Assembly: GCA_017435965.1 (NCBI GenBank)
Contig: JAFSEA010000085.1
Span: 1-54,202 of the forward strand
DNA from: Oscillospiraceae bacterium
Lineage (GTDB): Bacteria; Bacillota; Clostridia; Oscillospirales; JAAYXM01
Reading direction: 5' to 3'
Length of the DNA: 54,202 nt
The notes below the pieces were generated by a model, which saw nothing but the letters and a program-made list of their open reading frames with translations, ran no database searches and was not told the origin of the DNA. The translations under genes and the position numbers were made by a program. Below are positions 7,599 through 16,989 of this stretch, piece after piece (the stretch's first letter is position 1; each line of letters starts with the position of its first letter).

Positions 7599-8399
7599 AT
7601 GGACAATCGCCCTATAGGCGTTTTTGATTCGGGACTGGGCGGACTTACCGCCGTTTCCGAGATTATGAAAATTCTCCCGGACGAAGAAATAGTATATTTT
7701 GGTGATACCGCAAGAGTTCCATATGGCACCCGTGGTACCGATACGATTATGCGTTATGTCCGTGAAGATATAGATTTTCTCAAAAGCTTTGATATAAAGG
7801 CCGTTGTTATGGCTTGTGGTACTGCAAGTTCTGTGTCTCTTCCCTTTATACAGGACGAATATGACATACCCATAATCGGTGTGGTGAGACCTGCCGTGGA
7901 AGCGGCGATTCGTGCGACAAACAACGAAAAGATTGGTATAATAGGAACGAGTGCCACCATAAAGAGCCGTTCTTATGAAAGGGAAATACTCAAAAAACTT
8001 CCGGGCTCGGAGATTCAAACTGCGGCGTGTCCTCTATTTGTTCCTCTTGTAGAGAACGGAAGAACAGATCCTGATGATATTGTGCTTTATACAATGGTGG
8101 AAGAGTATCTCACGCCGATAAAGAAATCAGGTGTAGATACGCTTATTATGGGATGCACACATTATCCCATAATTGAAAGGGCAATAGCAAAATTTATGGG
8201 TGATGAAGTTGCGCTCATCAATCCGGGGCGTGAGGCGGCAAAGTTTTTAAAGGAAAGCGAAAATACAGAAAAAAGAGTGGGCAAAGGAAAATATAGCTTT
8301 TTTGTGTCTGATGACAGGGAAGGTTTTATTGCAAATGCATCAAAATTCCTGGGAGGAAGACTTTCGGGAGAGGTATCACTTGCCCCTATGGAAAGATAA
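7599..8399 (+). CDS. murI: glutamate racemase with Asn-to-Gly change beside the first catalytic Cys
   Basis: Makes D-glutamate for peptidoglycan without a cofactor, using two cysteines as acid/base. The 266-residue protein keeps FDSGLGG (D10, S11), YFGDTARVPYG, IGTSATIKS and the second catalytic GCTHYP (C186, H188). The first cysteine motif, usually ACNTAS, reads ACGTAS (C73, G74, T75); that Asn normally contacts the substrate. The change may be typical of this lineage or may alter activity. The gene starts 3 nt after ddl, so the two are co-transcribed and probably translationally coupled. Confidence 0.93.
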   Translation: MDNRPIGVFDSGLGGLTAVSEIMKILPDEEIVYFGDTARVPYGTRGTDTIMRYVREDIDFLKSFDIKAVVMACGTASSVSLPFIQDEYDIPIIGVVRPAVEAAIRATNNEKIGIIGTSATIKSRSYEREILKKLPGSEIQTAACPLFVPLVENGRTDPDDIVLYTMVEEYLTPIKKSGVDTLIMGCTHYPIIERAIAKFMGDEVALINPGREAAKFLKESENTEKRVGKGKYSFFVSDDREGFIANASKFLGGRLSGEVSLAPMER

Positions 8400-8410
8400 G
8401 GTGGTTTCAA

Positions 8411-8851
8411 ATGAAAAAGGACGTTATAATAACAATACGAGGTCTTCAGAATTTTGAAGATGCGGATAACGACAGCATCGAGCTTGTAACAAGCGGTCGC
8501 TTTTATGAAAAGGGAGGAAGCTATTATGTTTCCTATAAAGAGAGCGAACTCACAGGTCTTGGCGATACTACAACAACCGTTAAGATTGAGGACGACAAGG
8601 TGACGGTGATGCGCTTCGGAGAGCTTCAGACACATATGATTTTTGAAGAGGGACAGAAGCATATATCATACTATGATATGGGATTCGGTGCTTTGACGGT
8701 AGGTGTAAGCACGAAGAGCATAAACAAACAGCTCAGCGAATCCGGCGGAAGTATGAAGATAGATTATGCGATGGAGATAAACAACGCTGTTGCAGGTGAA
8801 AGTGCTCTCTTTATGGATATAAGAGAAACTGCGGCAGACGTTGCAAACTGA
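8411..8851 (+). CDS. DUF1934/YwiB-like beta-barrel protein
   Basis: The 146-residue protein matches the DUF1934 (YwiB) family by length and pattern: MKKDVIITIRGLQ start, a YYVSYKESELTGLGDTTTTVKIE segment (about 37-60), MRFGELQTHMIFEEGQKH and a closing KIDYAMEIN. The family folds as a small lipocalin-like beta barrel of unknown function. It lies 11 nt after murI in the same operon, with AAGGTGG as ribosome-binding site, and slightly precedes the S41 protease, whose start lies 19 nt downstream of the stop. Neighbours suggest a role at the cell surface or in wall metabolism, but that is inference only. Confidence 0.8.
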   Translation: MKKDVIITIRGLQNFEDADNDSIELVTSGRFYEKGGSYYVSYKESELTGLGDTTTTVKIEDDKVTVMRFGELQTHMIFEEGQKHISYYDMGFGALTVGVSTKSINKQLSESGGSMKIDYAMEINNAVAGESALFMDIRETAADVAN

Positions 8852-8870
8852 AAATACGGAGGATAAGAAA

Positions 8871-10358
8871 ATGAAAAGAGGCTTTAAGATAACGGCTCTT
8901 CTCTTGGCGCTCTGTATGATGCTTTCCTGCTTTGCTTTTGCGGAGGAAGTGGATTACGGGGAAAAGCTTGACGAAGCGGTGAAAATATATCGTGAAAACG
9001 GGCTCTATGCCGATGAGGAAACAGATTATGTACGTGAGGCACTTATAGAGATGTTCGAGGAAGATCCCGAGCTTTTCTATGAGCTTGTAAACAGAATTTA
9101 CAGTCGTGAGGACAGATATTCATATTATATGACTCCCGAGGAGTATGAGACAAGCTTTTCGCTGGAGAATACAATGGTTGGTATAGGTATCGTCATATCC
9201 ACATCAGATGATGGATATCCGCTTGTACAGCAGGTTTCAAAAGGTCCTGCAATGACTGAGGGGATTCTTGCGGGAGATAAAATCTGTGAGGTTGACGGAA
9301 ACTCTGTTGCCGGATACCTTCCTGCCGAGCTTGGAACTCTTATCCGCGGAGAGGAAGGAACTACGGTAAATATCAAGGTTATCAGAGGCGAAGAAAAGCT
9401 TGATTTCACCATTAAACGTGCAAAGATTACCGTTTCGGAAGTCACATCCTATAACGTGACGGATGAAATCGGATACATAAAGCTTGACCATTTCAGCGGT
9501 ATAGATGCATTCATTGATTTTATGGTAGCTTATGACGGATTTGAGGAGAGTGGAGTAAACACAATCATCCTCGACCTTCGGGATAACCCCGGCGGACAGC
9601 TCGATTGTCTTATAAATCTTATGGACAACATTATTCCGGAAAAAGAAGTTCCGTATCTTATGACGTGGCAGTCAAAGCCGTTGAGGGTAAATACATTTTA
9701 CTCCGAGGGTTTTGGTTGGGAGTTCAATAAGTTTGTCATTCTTGTAAACAGTAATACCGCTTCGGCATCCGAGATTATGACAGGTGCACTTCAGGACCTT
9801 GGTTATGCAGTTGTTGTAGGTGAGCAGACTCACGGAAAAGGAATGGGTCAGCGCCATATAGTCACAAAGGACGGAGACGAGGCAGTTGTCACGGGGCTTG
9901 AACTCAAGCTTCCCGTGAGCGGAAGATATGACGGCGTGGGAATTACTCCCGATTATGAGGTCAAGATGAAGGTCACACCTTATAAGCTTCCTTACCTCAC
10001 TCCGCTCAAATCAAAGTATGATGCCAGCAAGATAAAAACAGAGAATGTAAAGGCTCTTGAAGAAAGACTTTCGTGCCTCGGATATTTCTATGCAACTCCC
10101 GATGATGAATGGGACGAAAAAACTCTTCGTGCGGTAAATCTTTTCTGCAAGGAGAACGGACTTCCGATGTCAAATTCAATGTGCAAGTGGGATGTAATCG
10201 TGAAGATTGATGAAGCGGCGAAGAATCTTGAACATAAATATGTCGTAGAGGATGCACCGATGGAAAAAGCGATAGAGCTTGCAAAGGAATATGCCGCATC
10301 CGGAAAAAAAGCAGAGCGCGTAGACGGCGACCTTATAGATTTCAGTTCGGGAAGATAG
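8871..10358 (+). CDS. secreted S41 (C-terminal processing) protease with a C-terminal PG-binding-like domain
   Basis: The 495-residue product has a signal peptide (about 1-24), a helical prodomain, a PDZ domain (about 95-175, with VGIGIVIS and GDKICEVDG) and an S41 catalytic domain. The Ser/Lys dyad is in NTASASEIMTGALQD (S298) and THGKGMGQ (K323), at the spacing of 25 residues seen in CtpB/Tsp. After the protease comes a helical segment resembling a peptidoglycan-binding domain (VKALEERLSCLGYF, KTLRAVNLFCKENGLP, about 385-430). I set the start at ATG 8871, after GGAGGATAAG; an upstream in-frame ATG at 8841 would spoil the signal peptide. It closes the ddl-murI group; a probable role is trimming a wall or envelope protein. 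Confidence 0.88.
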   Translation: MKRGFKITALLLALCMMLSCFAFAEEVDYGEKLDEAVKIYRENGLYADEETDYVREALIEMFEEDPELFYELVNRIYSREDRYSYYMTPEEYETSFSLENTMVGIGIVISTSDDGYPLVQQVSKGPAMTEGILAGDKICEVDGNSVAGYLPAELGTLIRGEEGTTVNIKVIRGEEKLDFTIKRAKITVSEVTSYNVTDEIGYIKLDHFSGIDAFIDFMVAYDGFEESGVNTIILDLRDNPGGQLDCLINLMDNIIPEKEVPYLMTWQSKPLRVNTFYSEGFGWEFNKFVILVNSNTASASEIMTGALQDLGYAVVVGEQTHGKGMGQRHIVTKDGDEAVVTGLELKLPVSGRYDGVGITPDYEVKMKVTPYKLPYLTPLKSKYDASKIKTENVKALEERLSCLGYFYATPDDEWDEKTLRAVNLFCKENGLPMSNSMCKWDVIVKIDEAAKNLEHKYVVEDAPMEKAIELAKEYAASGKKAERVDGDLIDFSSGR

Positions 10359-10371
10359 ATAAATAGAGTGG

Positions 10372-10409
10372 AAACAGGAGATGCATATCAATAAATGCAT
10401 CTCCTGTTT
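10372..10409. terminator. bidirectional terminator, 15-bp perfect stem
   Basis: Arms 10372-10386 and 10395-10409 are perfectly complementary with an 8-nt loop, lying between the convergent S41 protease and lipoprotein genes, with T-rich sequence on the + strand side. Confidence 0.85.
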
Positions 10410-10422
10410 GCAGTTTTATTAT

Positions 10423-12093
10423 TTATTTAATTCCGTAGTCTCCTGCGTTTGAATAGAAACGTCTGACGTTTTCTGCAAGGCGTGTTTGCTCGCCGTCTTT
10501 ATAGCGATAGAGAACTTTGTCGGAAACAAAGAGAAGACTTCCGTCATCGAGTCTGAGATAAGCGAAGATGTTATCGCCTATCTTTGTTTCTTCGCCGTTC
10601 TTGTACTGAAGGAGGATATTTCTTTCCTCACCTTTGAAGGTGAGAACCGTGCCGTCTTCATATACGCGGGTAAGGTCTAAATATACATCATCGGTCACGA
10701 TGTCGCATTTTCCGTCTTTATAACGCATAAGTGTTGCGGGCTGTTCTGTGTCGTACTCTCCGTCATCAAGAGTGTTTGTCATAAAGTAGAGTGCATTTTC
10801 GCCTGTGGCATGCTTGAGTGCAAATGGGTCATCTGCGAGAATTGTGCCGGTGGCGGGAGTATCAGGAGTGATTTTGAAGAACTCGAGAACGTCATTGTCA
10901 TCGGCATCTTTGCTTTTGAAAACAAATTCAGAATCGCTCAGGAATTTGCCTTCAAACAGATACTCACCGTAGGTATGTATATCTCCGATGTACTTGCCTT
11001 TGCAGATGGTGCTGAAAACCTTGAAATTTTTGTCGGTATTTTCAGGGTTTTCGGCAGAACCATTATAGAAGAAGTATGTATGGTTTTTTGGATCAATTAT
11101 ATAAGGAGAGGCATCGGAGGTATTGAACGTACTTCTGGTGACATCTATGGTTTTGCTACCGTCAAAATAAGCGGCAGTTCCTCCTGTGGACCAATGATAA
11201 TCTTCGGTATATCTTTCATAGAAGAAGGTATCATCATAAATTTCGGTTATGAGATTGCCGCAATCATCAACGAGAACCTTGGGTTCACTTCCGTTTTCCG
11301 ACATCAGCACGGAATAAGTGTTCATTTCATTATTGTTTGAAATGGGGTAAATGACGATGTCGCGGGTTGTTCCGAAGTGTATGCTAACGTAATTCGGCAC
11401 GTTTTCGCAGATCATCTTTGGAGCAGAGCTTCCGTCTGTGGGGATATGGAATATTGCCATGGGTTTGCTCTCAATATCAGAGTTTCTGCGGAGGAAGTAT
11501 ATGCCATTTGAATTTTTATTTGCACCGATGCGCGAAACATCGTCGGCAAGTTTTGTTGCTTTTCCGTCAAAATAGCTGTAGAGGGTGTCTCCGGTTGTAT
11601 CTTCTGTATTTACAAGGAAGACAAGTCCGTTTTTCACGGGTGTTATGGTATTGAGCCATACATCATTGCAGATAAGAGAGGTGTTCTCTCCCTTTGTATC
11701 GGTTACATATAACGGTGAGCAAGTACTGCTTCCTTCGGTGACGAAATATATGTATTTGCCATCATCGCTGTACCAATAATGCGGACTGTCAAAGGTGTTT
11801 TCTGTGGGATAATAACCCCAGTCAAGAGTGAAAAGACTACGTTCCGTTGTTTCGGAAGCGGGAAGAAGTATTTTCGCTTCTTCTTTTCCGTTAAGATCGG
11901 GAAGATAGCAGAAGTTACCGTCTTCTGTCATAAAGAGAACCGTATCATCCCGGTTGTCGGAAGCCGAAGTTGAGTTTTCGGTGGCGGCTGCTTCGTTTGT
12001 GTTTGACTCTGAATTGTTGTCGGTTCCGCAACCTGAGAGAAGGGAAAGACAAAGTGTGAGTGCCAGAAGTAAAGTAATAATGCGTATTTTCAT
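10423..12093 (-). CDS. beta-propeller-like lipoprotein
   Basis: The 556-residue protein has a type II signal peptide with lipobox LLSGC (C about residue 22) followed by a Ser/Asn/Thr-rich linker. The rest is built of repeated short beta units with Asp/Tyr/Gly-rich turns, such as DDGKYIYFVTEG, KNGLVFLVNTED, SNGIYFLRRN, DDGSLLFVSDKVLYRYKDGE and several YKDGE-type turns, as in DUF5050/TolB-like propellers. It is probably anchored to the outer face of the membrane, as a binding or scaffold protein. I chose ATG 12093 because GGAGGAAC lies just upstream and the signal peptide begins there; the frame is open 29 codons further but without a site. Own promoter at 12152-12180. Specific function unknown. 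Confidence 0.75.
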   Translation of the reverse strand: MKIRIITLLLALTLCLSLLSGCGTDNNSESNTNEAAATENSTSASDNRDDTVLFMTEDGNFCYLPDLNGKEEAKILLPASETTERSLFTLDWGYYPTENTFDSPHYWYSDDGKYIYFVTEGSSTCSPLYVTDTKGENTSLICNDVWLNTITPVKNGLVFLVNTEDTTGDTLYSYFDGKATKLADDVSRIGANKNSNGIYFLRRNSDIESKPMAIFHIPTDGSSAPKMICENVPNYVSIHFGTTRDIVIYPISNNNEMNTYSVLMSENGSEPKVLVDDCGNLITEIYDDTFFYERYTEDYHWSTGGTAAYFDGSKTIDVTRSTFNTSDASPYIIDPKNHTYFFYNGSAENPENTDKNFKVFSTICKGKYIGDIHTYGEYLFEGKFLSDSEFVFKSKDADDNDVLEFFKITPDTPATGTILADDPFALKHATGENALYFMTNTLDDGEYDTEQPATLMRYKDGKCDIVTDDVYLDLTRVYEDGTVLTFKGEERNILLQYKNGEETKIGDNIFAYLRLDDGSLLFVSDKVLYRYKDGEQTRLAENVRRFYSNAGDYGIK

Positions 12094-12151
12094 AAAAAAG
12101 TTCCTCCGTGTGTTACCGCGCAAAATATGCGCATTTAATAAAGTCTTAACA

Positions 12152-12180
12152 ATTTTAGCACCTGCTGTGATGGATGTCAA
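12152..12180 (-). promoter_or_regulatory. promoter of the lipoprotein gene
   Basis: On the minus strand, TTGACA (12175-12180), 17-nt spacer ending in TGC, then TAAAAT (12152-12157): a consensus -35 with an extended -10. Confidence 0.75.
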
Positions 12181-12262
12181 GTCGGTTTTTTCTCAAAAAC
12201 AGAACCTTAAAAAAGCAAAAAAGGCGAAAGAAACAAATTTTGTAAAAAATTTTGAGAAAAAC

Positions 12263-12291
12263 TTGCATTTTTGGTATATATATGCTATACT
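12263..12291 (+). promoter_or_regulatory. promoter of the rimP-nusA-infB operon
   Basis: TTGCAT (12263-12268), 17-nt spacer ending in TGC, then TATACT (12286-12291). A start near 12298 gives a leader of about 70 nt that contains the hairpin at 12317-12344. Confidence 0.65.
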
Positions 12292-12316
12292 AACCATATA
12301 GTAGGTAAGTAAGAAT

Positions 12317-12344
12317 CGAGAGTGGGCGACATCGTCCACTCTCG
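12317..12344 (+). promoter_or_regulatory. leader hairpin before rimP
   Basis: CGAGAGTGG (12317-12325) pairs perfectly with CCACTCTCG (12336-12344), with an inner GAC/GTC pairing around ATC. No T-run follows, so it is not a plain terminator. It sits about 10 nt before the rimP ribosome-binding site and could regulate translation or stabilise the mRNA. Confidence 0.55.
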
Positions 12345-12366
12345 AATTGATGTAGGGGGTGTTTTT

Positions 12367-12822
12367 TTGAACAAGACCAGCGATATCATTACAGCTCTTG
12401 CAACTCCCGTTGCAGAAGAAATGGGACTGTCTATATGGGATGTGGAGTTTGTAAAGGAAGGCGGAGAGAGATACCTCCGTGTGTATATCGACAAGGCGGA
12501 TGGTGTGTCGATAGACGATTGTGAGCGTTTTTCCCGTGCTTTTGATGTAATTCTTGACCGTGAAGATCCCATTGCCGAATCTTATATATTTGAAGTTTCA
12601 AGCGCAGGACTCGAAAGACGGCTTTATCGCCCTTCGGATTTTGAAGCTTATATGGGAAGTGCGGTAACCCTTAAGACCTTTGCTCTTCACAATGGTAAAA
12701 AGGAGTTTGAAGGAATTCTTTCGGGATACAATAACGGAGATGTCACCATTGAGATTGAGGGAGTCTCCGAAACCTTTGACAAGAAAGAAATCGCGACGGT
12801 AAGACTTCGCGTAGAATTTTAA
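12367..12822 (+). CDS. rimP: ribosome maturation factor RimP
   Basis: RimP helps assemble the 30S subunit. The 151-residue product fits: an N-terminal domain with PVAEEMGLSIWDVEFVKEGGERYLRVYID (split over about residues 14-42), the conserved DCERFSRAFDVILD...YIFEVSSAGLERRL segment, and a C-terminal SH3-like barrel (about 85-151). I place the start at a TTG (12367-12369) because AGGGGG (12354-12359) lies 7 nt upstream and the reading frame before it falls in the leader hairpin. It opens the classical nusA operon, with nusA 35 nt downstream. Confidence 0.93.
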   Translation: MNKTSDIITALATPVAEEMGLSIWDVEFVKEGGERYLRVYIDKADGVSIDDCERFSRAFDVILDREDPIAESYIFEVSSAGLERRLYRPSDFEAYMGSAVTLKTFALHNGKKEFEGILSGYNNGDVTIEIEGVSETFDKKEIATVRLRVEF

Positions 12823-12857
12823 ATTACACATATAAATAAGAAAAGAGGAGTTTTGAA

Positions 12858-13913
12858 ATGAACGCAGAATTTTTTGCTGCCATCGAACAGCTCGAAAAAG
12901 AAAAGGGAATTCCACGTGACTATATGCTTGAGAAGGTCGGTCAGGCACTTCTCGCCGCATATAAGCGTGACAATGCGGGCATGGTAGATAATGTATTTGT
13001 TGAGCCCGATGTTGAGAAAAAAGAATTCCGTATGTATGTTAAGAAAAATGTTGTTGAAGCGGTTGAGAATCCGGCAGAGGAAATCGCACTCGATGATGCC
13101 AAGAAGGTTTCAAAGAAGGCATCAATCGGTGATGTGGTAAATATAGACGTTTCAACACGTGACTTTGGAAGAATTGCGGCACAGACTGCAAAGCAGGTTA
13201 TTATTCAGGGCATCCGTGAGGCTGAGCGCGGAGTAGTTTTCCGCGAGTTCACTTCAAAGGAACATGAACTTCTCACAGCTCTTGTTACCCGTACCGACCC
13301 CAGAGGCGGCGGTGCTTCCATTGAGATTATGGGAAATTCAGAGAAGACTGAAGTTTACCTTTCCGCAAAAGAGCAGATTCCGGGTGAAGTCCTCAAGGAA
13401 GGTGACCGCATAAAAATTTATGTGGTTGAAGTAAAGAGAAGTGAAAGAGGACCGCAGATTATAATTTCAAGAACTCATCCCGGTCTTGTCCGCAGACTTT
13501 TTGAAATGGAAGTTCCGGAAATCAGCGACGGTACCGTTGAGATTATGAGCACAGCCCGTGAAGCAGGTTCAAGAACAAAGATCGCTGTATCCACAAACGA
13601 TGAAAATGTTGATCCTATCGGCGCTTGTGTTGGTCCGAGAGGTAACCGTGTTGCAACTATAGTTGAAGAAATCCGCGGAGAGAAGATTGACATAGTAAAA
13701 TACTCCGAGAATGTGGGCGAGTATATTGCAGCAGCTCTTGCTCCGGCAAATGTAATTTCTGTAGATGCAAATGAAGAAGAGCGCACCTGTCGTGTCATTG
13801 TTGAAGATGACCAGCTCTCACTCGCAATCGGTAAGGACGGTCAGAATGCACGCCTTGCTGCAAAGCTTACCGGCTACAAGATTGATATAAAGCCTGCAAG
13901 TAGTGGAATGTAA
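12858..13913 (+). CDS. nusA: transcription termination/antitermination factor NusA
   Basis: NusA binds RNA polymerase and controls pausing, termination and antitermination. The 351-residue length is that of the short Bacillota form lacking the extra C-terminal repeats of enterobacteria. The N-terminal domain (about 1-125), the S1 domain (about 130-200, with GDVVNIDVSTRDFGR just before it and DRIKIYVVEVK inside), and KH1/KH2 (about 225-350, with ISRTHPGLVRRLFEMEVPEI, GACVGPRGNRV and LSLAIGKDGQNARLAAKLTG) can be read in order. GAGGAG precedes the ATG. The downstream ylxR start is 15 nt after the stop. Confidence 0.97.
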   Translation: MNAEFFAAIEQLEKEKGIPRDYMLEKVGQALLAAYKRDNAGMVDNVFVEPDVEKKEFRMYVKKNVVEAVENPAEEIALDDAKKVSKKASIGDVVNIDVSTRDFGRIAAQTAKQVIIQGIREAERGVVFREFTSKEHELLTALVTRTDPRGGGASIEIMGNSEKTEVYLSAKEQIPGEVLKEGDRIKIYVVEVKRSERGPQIIISRTHPGLVRRLFEMEVPEISDGTVEIMSTAREAGSRTKIAVSTNDENVDPIGACVGPRGNRVATIVEEIRGEKIDIVKYSENVGEYIAAALAPANVISVDANEEERTCRVIVEDDQLSLAIGKDGQNARLAAKLTGYKIDIKPASSGM

Positions 13914-13928
13914 GTCAGGTGATACAAA

Positions 13929-14207
13929 GTGAGAGAAAAGAAAATTCCGATGCGTCAATGTGTCGGGTGTCGTGAGATGTTTCCCAAAACGGAACTCATC
14001 CGTGCAGTAAAACCGAAGGACGGCAATGTGGAACTTGATTTTGTGGGAAAGAAGTCAGGACGTGGCGCATACATCTGTAAAAGCAGTGAATGCTTAAAAC
14101 GCGCAAGACGCTCAAAAGCTCTTGAAAGGGCATTTGAATGCTCCATATCATCAGAGGTGTATGATATGCTTGAAAAAAGACTATCGGAGGAAGAAGATGG
14201 AAAATAA
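13929..14207 (+). CDS. ylxR: YlxR-family RNA-binding protein (RNase P modulator family)
   Basis: The 92-residue basic protein has the YlxR signature: PMRQCVGCREMFPKTELIR with two cysteines, and GRGAYICKSSECLKRARRSKALERAF. Members bind RNA; the B. subtilis protein has been reported to modulate RNase P. The start is a GTG at 13929 with a weak AGGTGATAC upstream. The gene overlaps the next one by 11 bp, so translation is coupled. The position between nusA and the L7Ae-like gene is the standard Bacillota order. Confidence 0.92.
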   Translation: MREKKIPMRQCVGCREMFPKTELIRAVKPKDGNVELDFVGKKSGRGAYICKSSECLKRARRSKALERAFECSISSEVYDMLEKRLSEEEDGK

Positions 14208-14583
14208 TTATCTCGGACTTCTCGGTCTTGCAAGACGTGCAGGAATGCTTGCGATAGGCGATGAATCTGCAAGAGTTGCTCTCCAAAGCAAAAAAGCACG
14301 GATGCTTATTATGGCAAGTGATGCATCAGAACGTACAAAAGAAACATTTTCATTTATCTCGGAAAGCATGGATATTCCATATGTAGAGGTGCGTGAGAGT
14401 CGCGAGGAGCTTGGAAATGCATTGGGAAAACGTCCCTGTGCCGCAGTAGCGGTGTGCGATATAGGCTTTTCGGCGGCAATAGTAAAAAAACTTTCCTTGC
14501 AGAATGAAACCGCAAAAGCTTTCTCCGATGAAATAATTTCAAAAGCGGAGAAAGCTGCGGCGAGGAAGAAAAAGAAGAAATAA
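14197..14583 (+). CDS. ylxQ: L7Ae/L30e-family K-turn RNA-binding protein (YlxQ-like)
   Basis: The 128-residue protein matches the small L7Ae/L30e/Gadd45 fold: LLGLARRAGMLAIGDESARVAL (about 6-27), KARMLIMASDASERT, VRESREELGNALGKRPCAAVAVCDIGFSAAI. Members bind kink-turn RNA; YlxQ's exact target is uncertain. The tail is lysine-rich (AARKKKKK). I set the start at ATG 14197, with CGGAGGAAGA upstream inside the end of ylxR. The infB ribosome-binding site lies shortly after the stop. Confidence 0.9.
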   Translation: MENNYLGLLGLARRAGMLAIGDESARVALQSKKARMLIMASDASERTKETFSFISESMDIPYVEVRESREELGNALGKRPCAAVAVCDIGFSAAIVKKLSLQNETAKAFSDEIISKAEKAAARKKKKK

Positions 14584-14622
14584 CCCGGTAAATTTGAAAT
14601 TCAAACGGAGGTGGAGTGCTGT

Positions 14623-16983
14623 ATGAGCAGTGCACAGAAATACAGAGTCCGCGATGTGGCAAAAGATTTTGAGGTAACCGCAAAGGTTATAACCGAGATA
14701 CTTGAAAAGTATGCAACTGCCCCGAAATCCAATATGCAGTCGCTTACAGATGAAGAACTCAATATAATTTTTGATGTCCTTACCTTGAGAAATCAGGTCG
14801 AGAGCTTTGAAAGCCTTATGGCTGAAGTTTATAGCGGCAAGAAGGAAGAAGAGGCTCCGGCAGAAAAGGAAGAGGCAAAAGTAGAGAAAAAGGCAAATGA
14901 AAAGAAGCCTGCAGGAGAGAAAAAGTCTGCCGATAAGCCTAAGAATGGTGAGAAGAAAAAGGCAGAGCCGAAGGAAGAGCCAAAAGAAGAAATGAAGCCA
15001 AAGAAGGGTGTTCAGACCTATGTTATCGACACCCGTGGCGGTTCTGTTGACCTTTCCAAGTACGATGACCGTGTTGATAATCTCGTTCCCGATAAGGTTC
15101 GTGATATCGGTGTACAGAAGCAGAAGATAAAGAAGTCTCCTGATCGCAAGCAACAGAACTACGGCAACAAGCGCCGTCAGGAAGAACAGGAGAAGATGAA
15201 GAAGCTTGAACAGCAGGTTCAGAAGAAGCCTCAGGTCACCGTTATGATTCCCGATGAAATCTCTGTAGGTGAGCTTGCTTCACGTATGAAGAGAACCGGT
15301 GCCGATGTTGTAAAGCAGCTTATAAAGCTTGGCGTTATGGCATCTGTTTCCGATGTTATCGACTACGATACAGCTGCAATCGTTGCACTTGAAATGGGTG
15401 CAAAGGTTGAAAAGGAAGTTATCGTAACAATTGAGGATAAGCTCATTGACGAAAGTGAGGACAAGGCAGAAGACTTAAAGCTCCGCGATCCCGTCGTTGT
15501 TGTTATGGGCCACGTTGACCACGGTAAGACCTCACTTCTCGATGCAGTAAGAAAGACAAATGTTGTTTCAGGTGAAGCCGGCGGTATCACACAGCACATC
15601 GGTGCTTACAGAGTTGATATCAACGGAAGAAAGATTACCTTCCTCGACACACCGGGACACGAAGCATTCACATCAATGCGTGCCCGCGGTGCTCAGATAA
15701 CCGACGTTGCAATCCTTGTTGTTGCGGCAGACGACGGTATTATGCCTCAGACAGTTGAGGCCATAAACCACGCAAAGGCTGCAGATGTTCCGATTGTTGT
15801 AGCTATAAATAAGATGGATGCAGAAGGTGCAAACCCCGACAGAATCAAACAGCAGCTCACCGAGTATGAGCTTGTTGCCGAAGAGTGGGGCGGAAGCACA
15901 ATCGTATGTCCTATTTCCGCAAAGCTCGGTCAGGGTATTGATGACCTTCTCGAAATGGTTATCCTCACCGCCGATATGCTTGAGCTTAAGGCAAATCCCG
16001 ACCGTGCCGCAAAGGGTACTGTCGTTGAAGCAAAGCTTGACCGCGGTCGTGGTCCTGTTGCAACCCTTCTCGTTTCAAACGGAACACTCAACGCAGGTGA
16101 TGTTGTTATCGCAGGAACAAGCGTCGGACGTATCCGTGCAATGACCGATGATAAGGGCAGAAAGATAAAGACTGCAGGTCCTTCCGTTCCGGTTGAGATT
16201 ATCGGTCTTTCCGAAGTTCCCAATGCAGGCGACATCTTCTATGCAGTTGAAGATGAACGTATGGCAAGAGAGCTTGTTGAACAGCGCAAGCAAACAGAAA
16301 AAGACGAGCTTAATAAATCACAGAGCCGCAAGGTATCTCTTGAAGACCTCTTCGATCAGATTCAGCAGGGCGAAATCAAAGAGCTTCCCATCATCGTCAA
16401 GGCAGACGTTAAGGGTTCTGCAGAAGCAGTTAAAGCATCTCTTGAAAAGCTTTCAAACGATGAGGTTCGTGTCCGTGTTATCCACGCAGGTGTCGGTGGA
16501 ATCAACGAGTCCGATATTCTTCTTGCATCGGCATCGAATGCTATCGTTGTCGGATTTAACGTCCGTCCCGATGCAGGTGCCCGTGACAGTGCGGCGGCTT
16601 CAGGAACGGATATCCGCACATATCGCATAATTTATGACTGCATTGAGGAAATCGAGGCAGCTATGAAGGGACTTCTTGCCCCCACCTTCCGCGAGGAGGT
16701 TCTCGGCCACGCCGAAATCCGCCAGACCTTCAAAGTATCGAAGGTCGGAACAATCGCAGGTTGCCGTGTTACAGACGGTAAGATCACAAGAAATGCATCT
16801 GTCCGTGTTGTCCGTGACGGCATTGTGGTATATGACGGTCTCCTTGCTTCCCTCAAGAGATTCAAGGATGATGCAAAGGAAGTTGACTCAGGCTACGAAT
16901 GCGGTCTCAGCATTGAAAACTTCAATGATATCAAGGAAGGCGACGTTGTAGAGGCGTACGCTATGGTAGAAGTAAAGGAATAA
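14623..16983 (+). CDS. infB: translation initiation factor IF-2
   Basis: IF-2 is the GTPase that brings initiator tRNA to the ribosome. The 786-residue protein has an N-terminal IF2-N domain ([13 protein letters not shown]), a lysine/glutamate-rich low-complexity linker (about 70-130), a second IF2-N domain ([16 protein letters not shown]), and the GTPase with [22 protein letters not shown] and NKMD, then beta-barrel and IF-2 C-terminal domains ([20 protein letters not shown] onward). GGAGGT (14607-14612) is 10 nt before ATG 14623; a GTG at 14611 overlaps the ribosome-binding site and is unlikely to be the start. rbfA::nrnA follows 6 nt downstream. Confidence 0.97.
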   Translation: MSSAQKYRVRDVAKDFEVTAKVITEILEKYATAPKSNMQSLTDEELNIIFDVLTLRNQVESFESLMAEVYSGKKEEEAPAEKEEAKVEKKANEKKPAGEKKSADKPKNGEKKKAEPKEEPKEEMKPKKGVQTYVIDTRGGSVDLSKYDDRVDNLVPDKVRDIGVQKQKIKKSPDRKQQNYGNKRRQEEQEKMKKLEQQVQKKPQVTVMIPDEISVGELASRMKRTGADVVKQLIKLGVMASVSDVIDYDTAAIVALEMGAKVEKEVIVTIEDKLIDESEDKAEDLKLRDPVVVVMGHVDHGKTSLLDAVRKTNVVSGEAGGITQHIGAYRVDINGRKITFLDTPGHEAFTSMRARGAQITDVAILVVAADDGIMPQTVEAINHAKAADVPIVVAINKMDAEGANPDRIKQQLTEYELVAEEWGGSTIVCPISAKLGQGIDDLLEMVILTADMLELKANPDRAAKGTVVEAKLDRGRGPVATLLVSNGTLNAGDVVIAGTSVGRIRAMTDDKGRKIKTAGPSVPVEIIGLSEVPNAGDIFYAVEDERMARELVEQRKQTEKDELNKSQSRKVSLEDLFDQIQQGEIKELPIIVKADVKGSAEAVKASLEKLSNDEVRVRVIHAGVGGINESDILLASASNAIVVGFNVRPDAGARDSAAASGTDIRTYRIIYDCIEEIEAAMKGLLAPTFREEVLGHAEIRQTFKVSKVGTIAGCRVTDGKITRNASVRVVRDGIVVYDGLLASLKRFKDDAKEVDSGYECGLSIENFNDIKEGDVVEAYAMVEVKE

Positions 16984-16989
16984 TAAAGT

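Noticed and set aside
14611-14622. GTG start of infB four codons upstream
   Set aside because: The GTG overlaps the ribosome-binding site GGAGGT; the ATG at 14623 has the right spacing.
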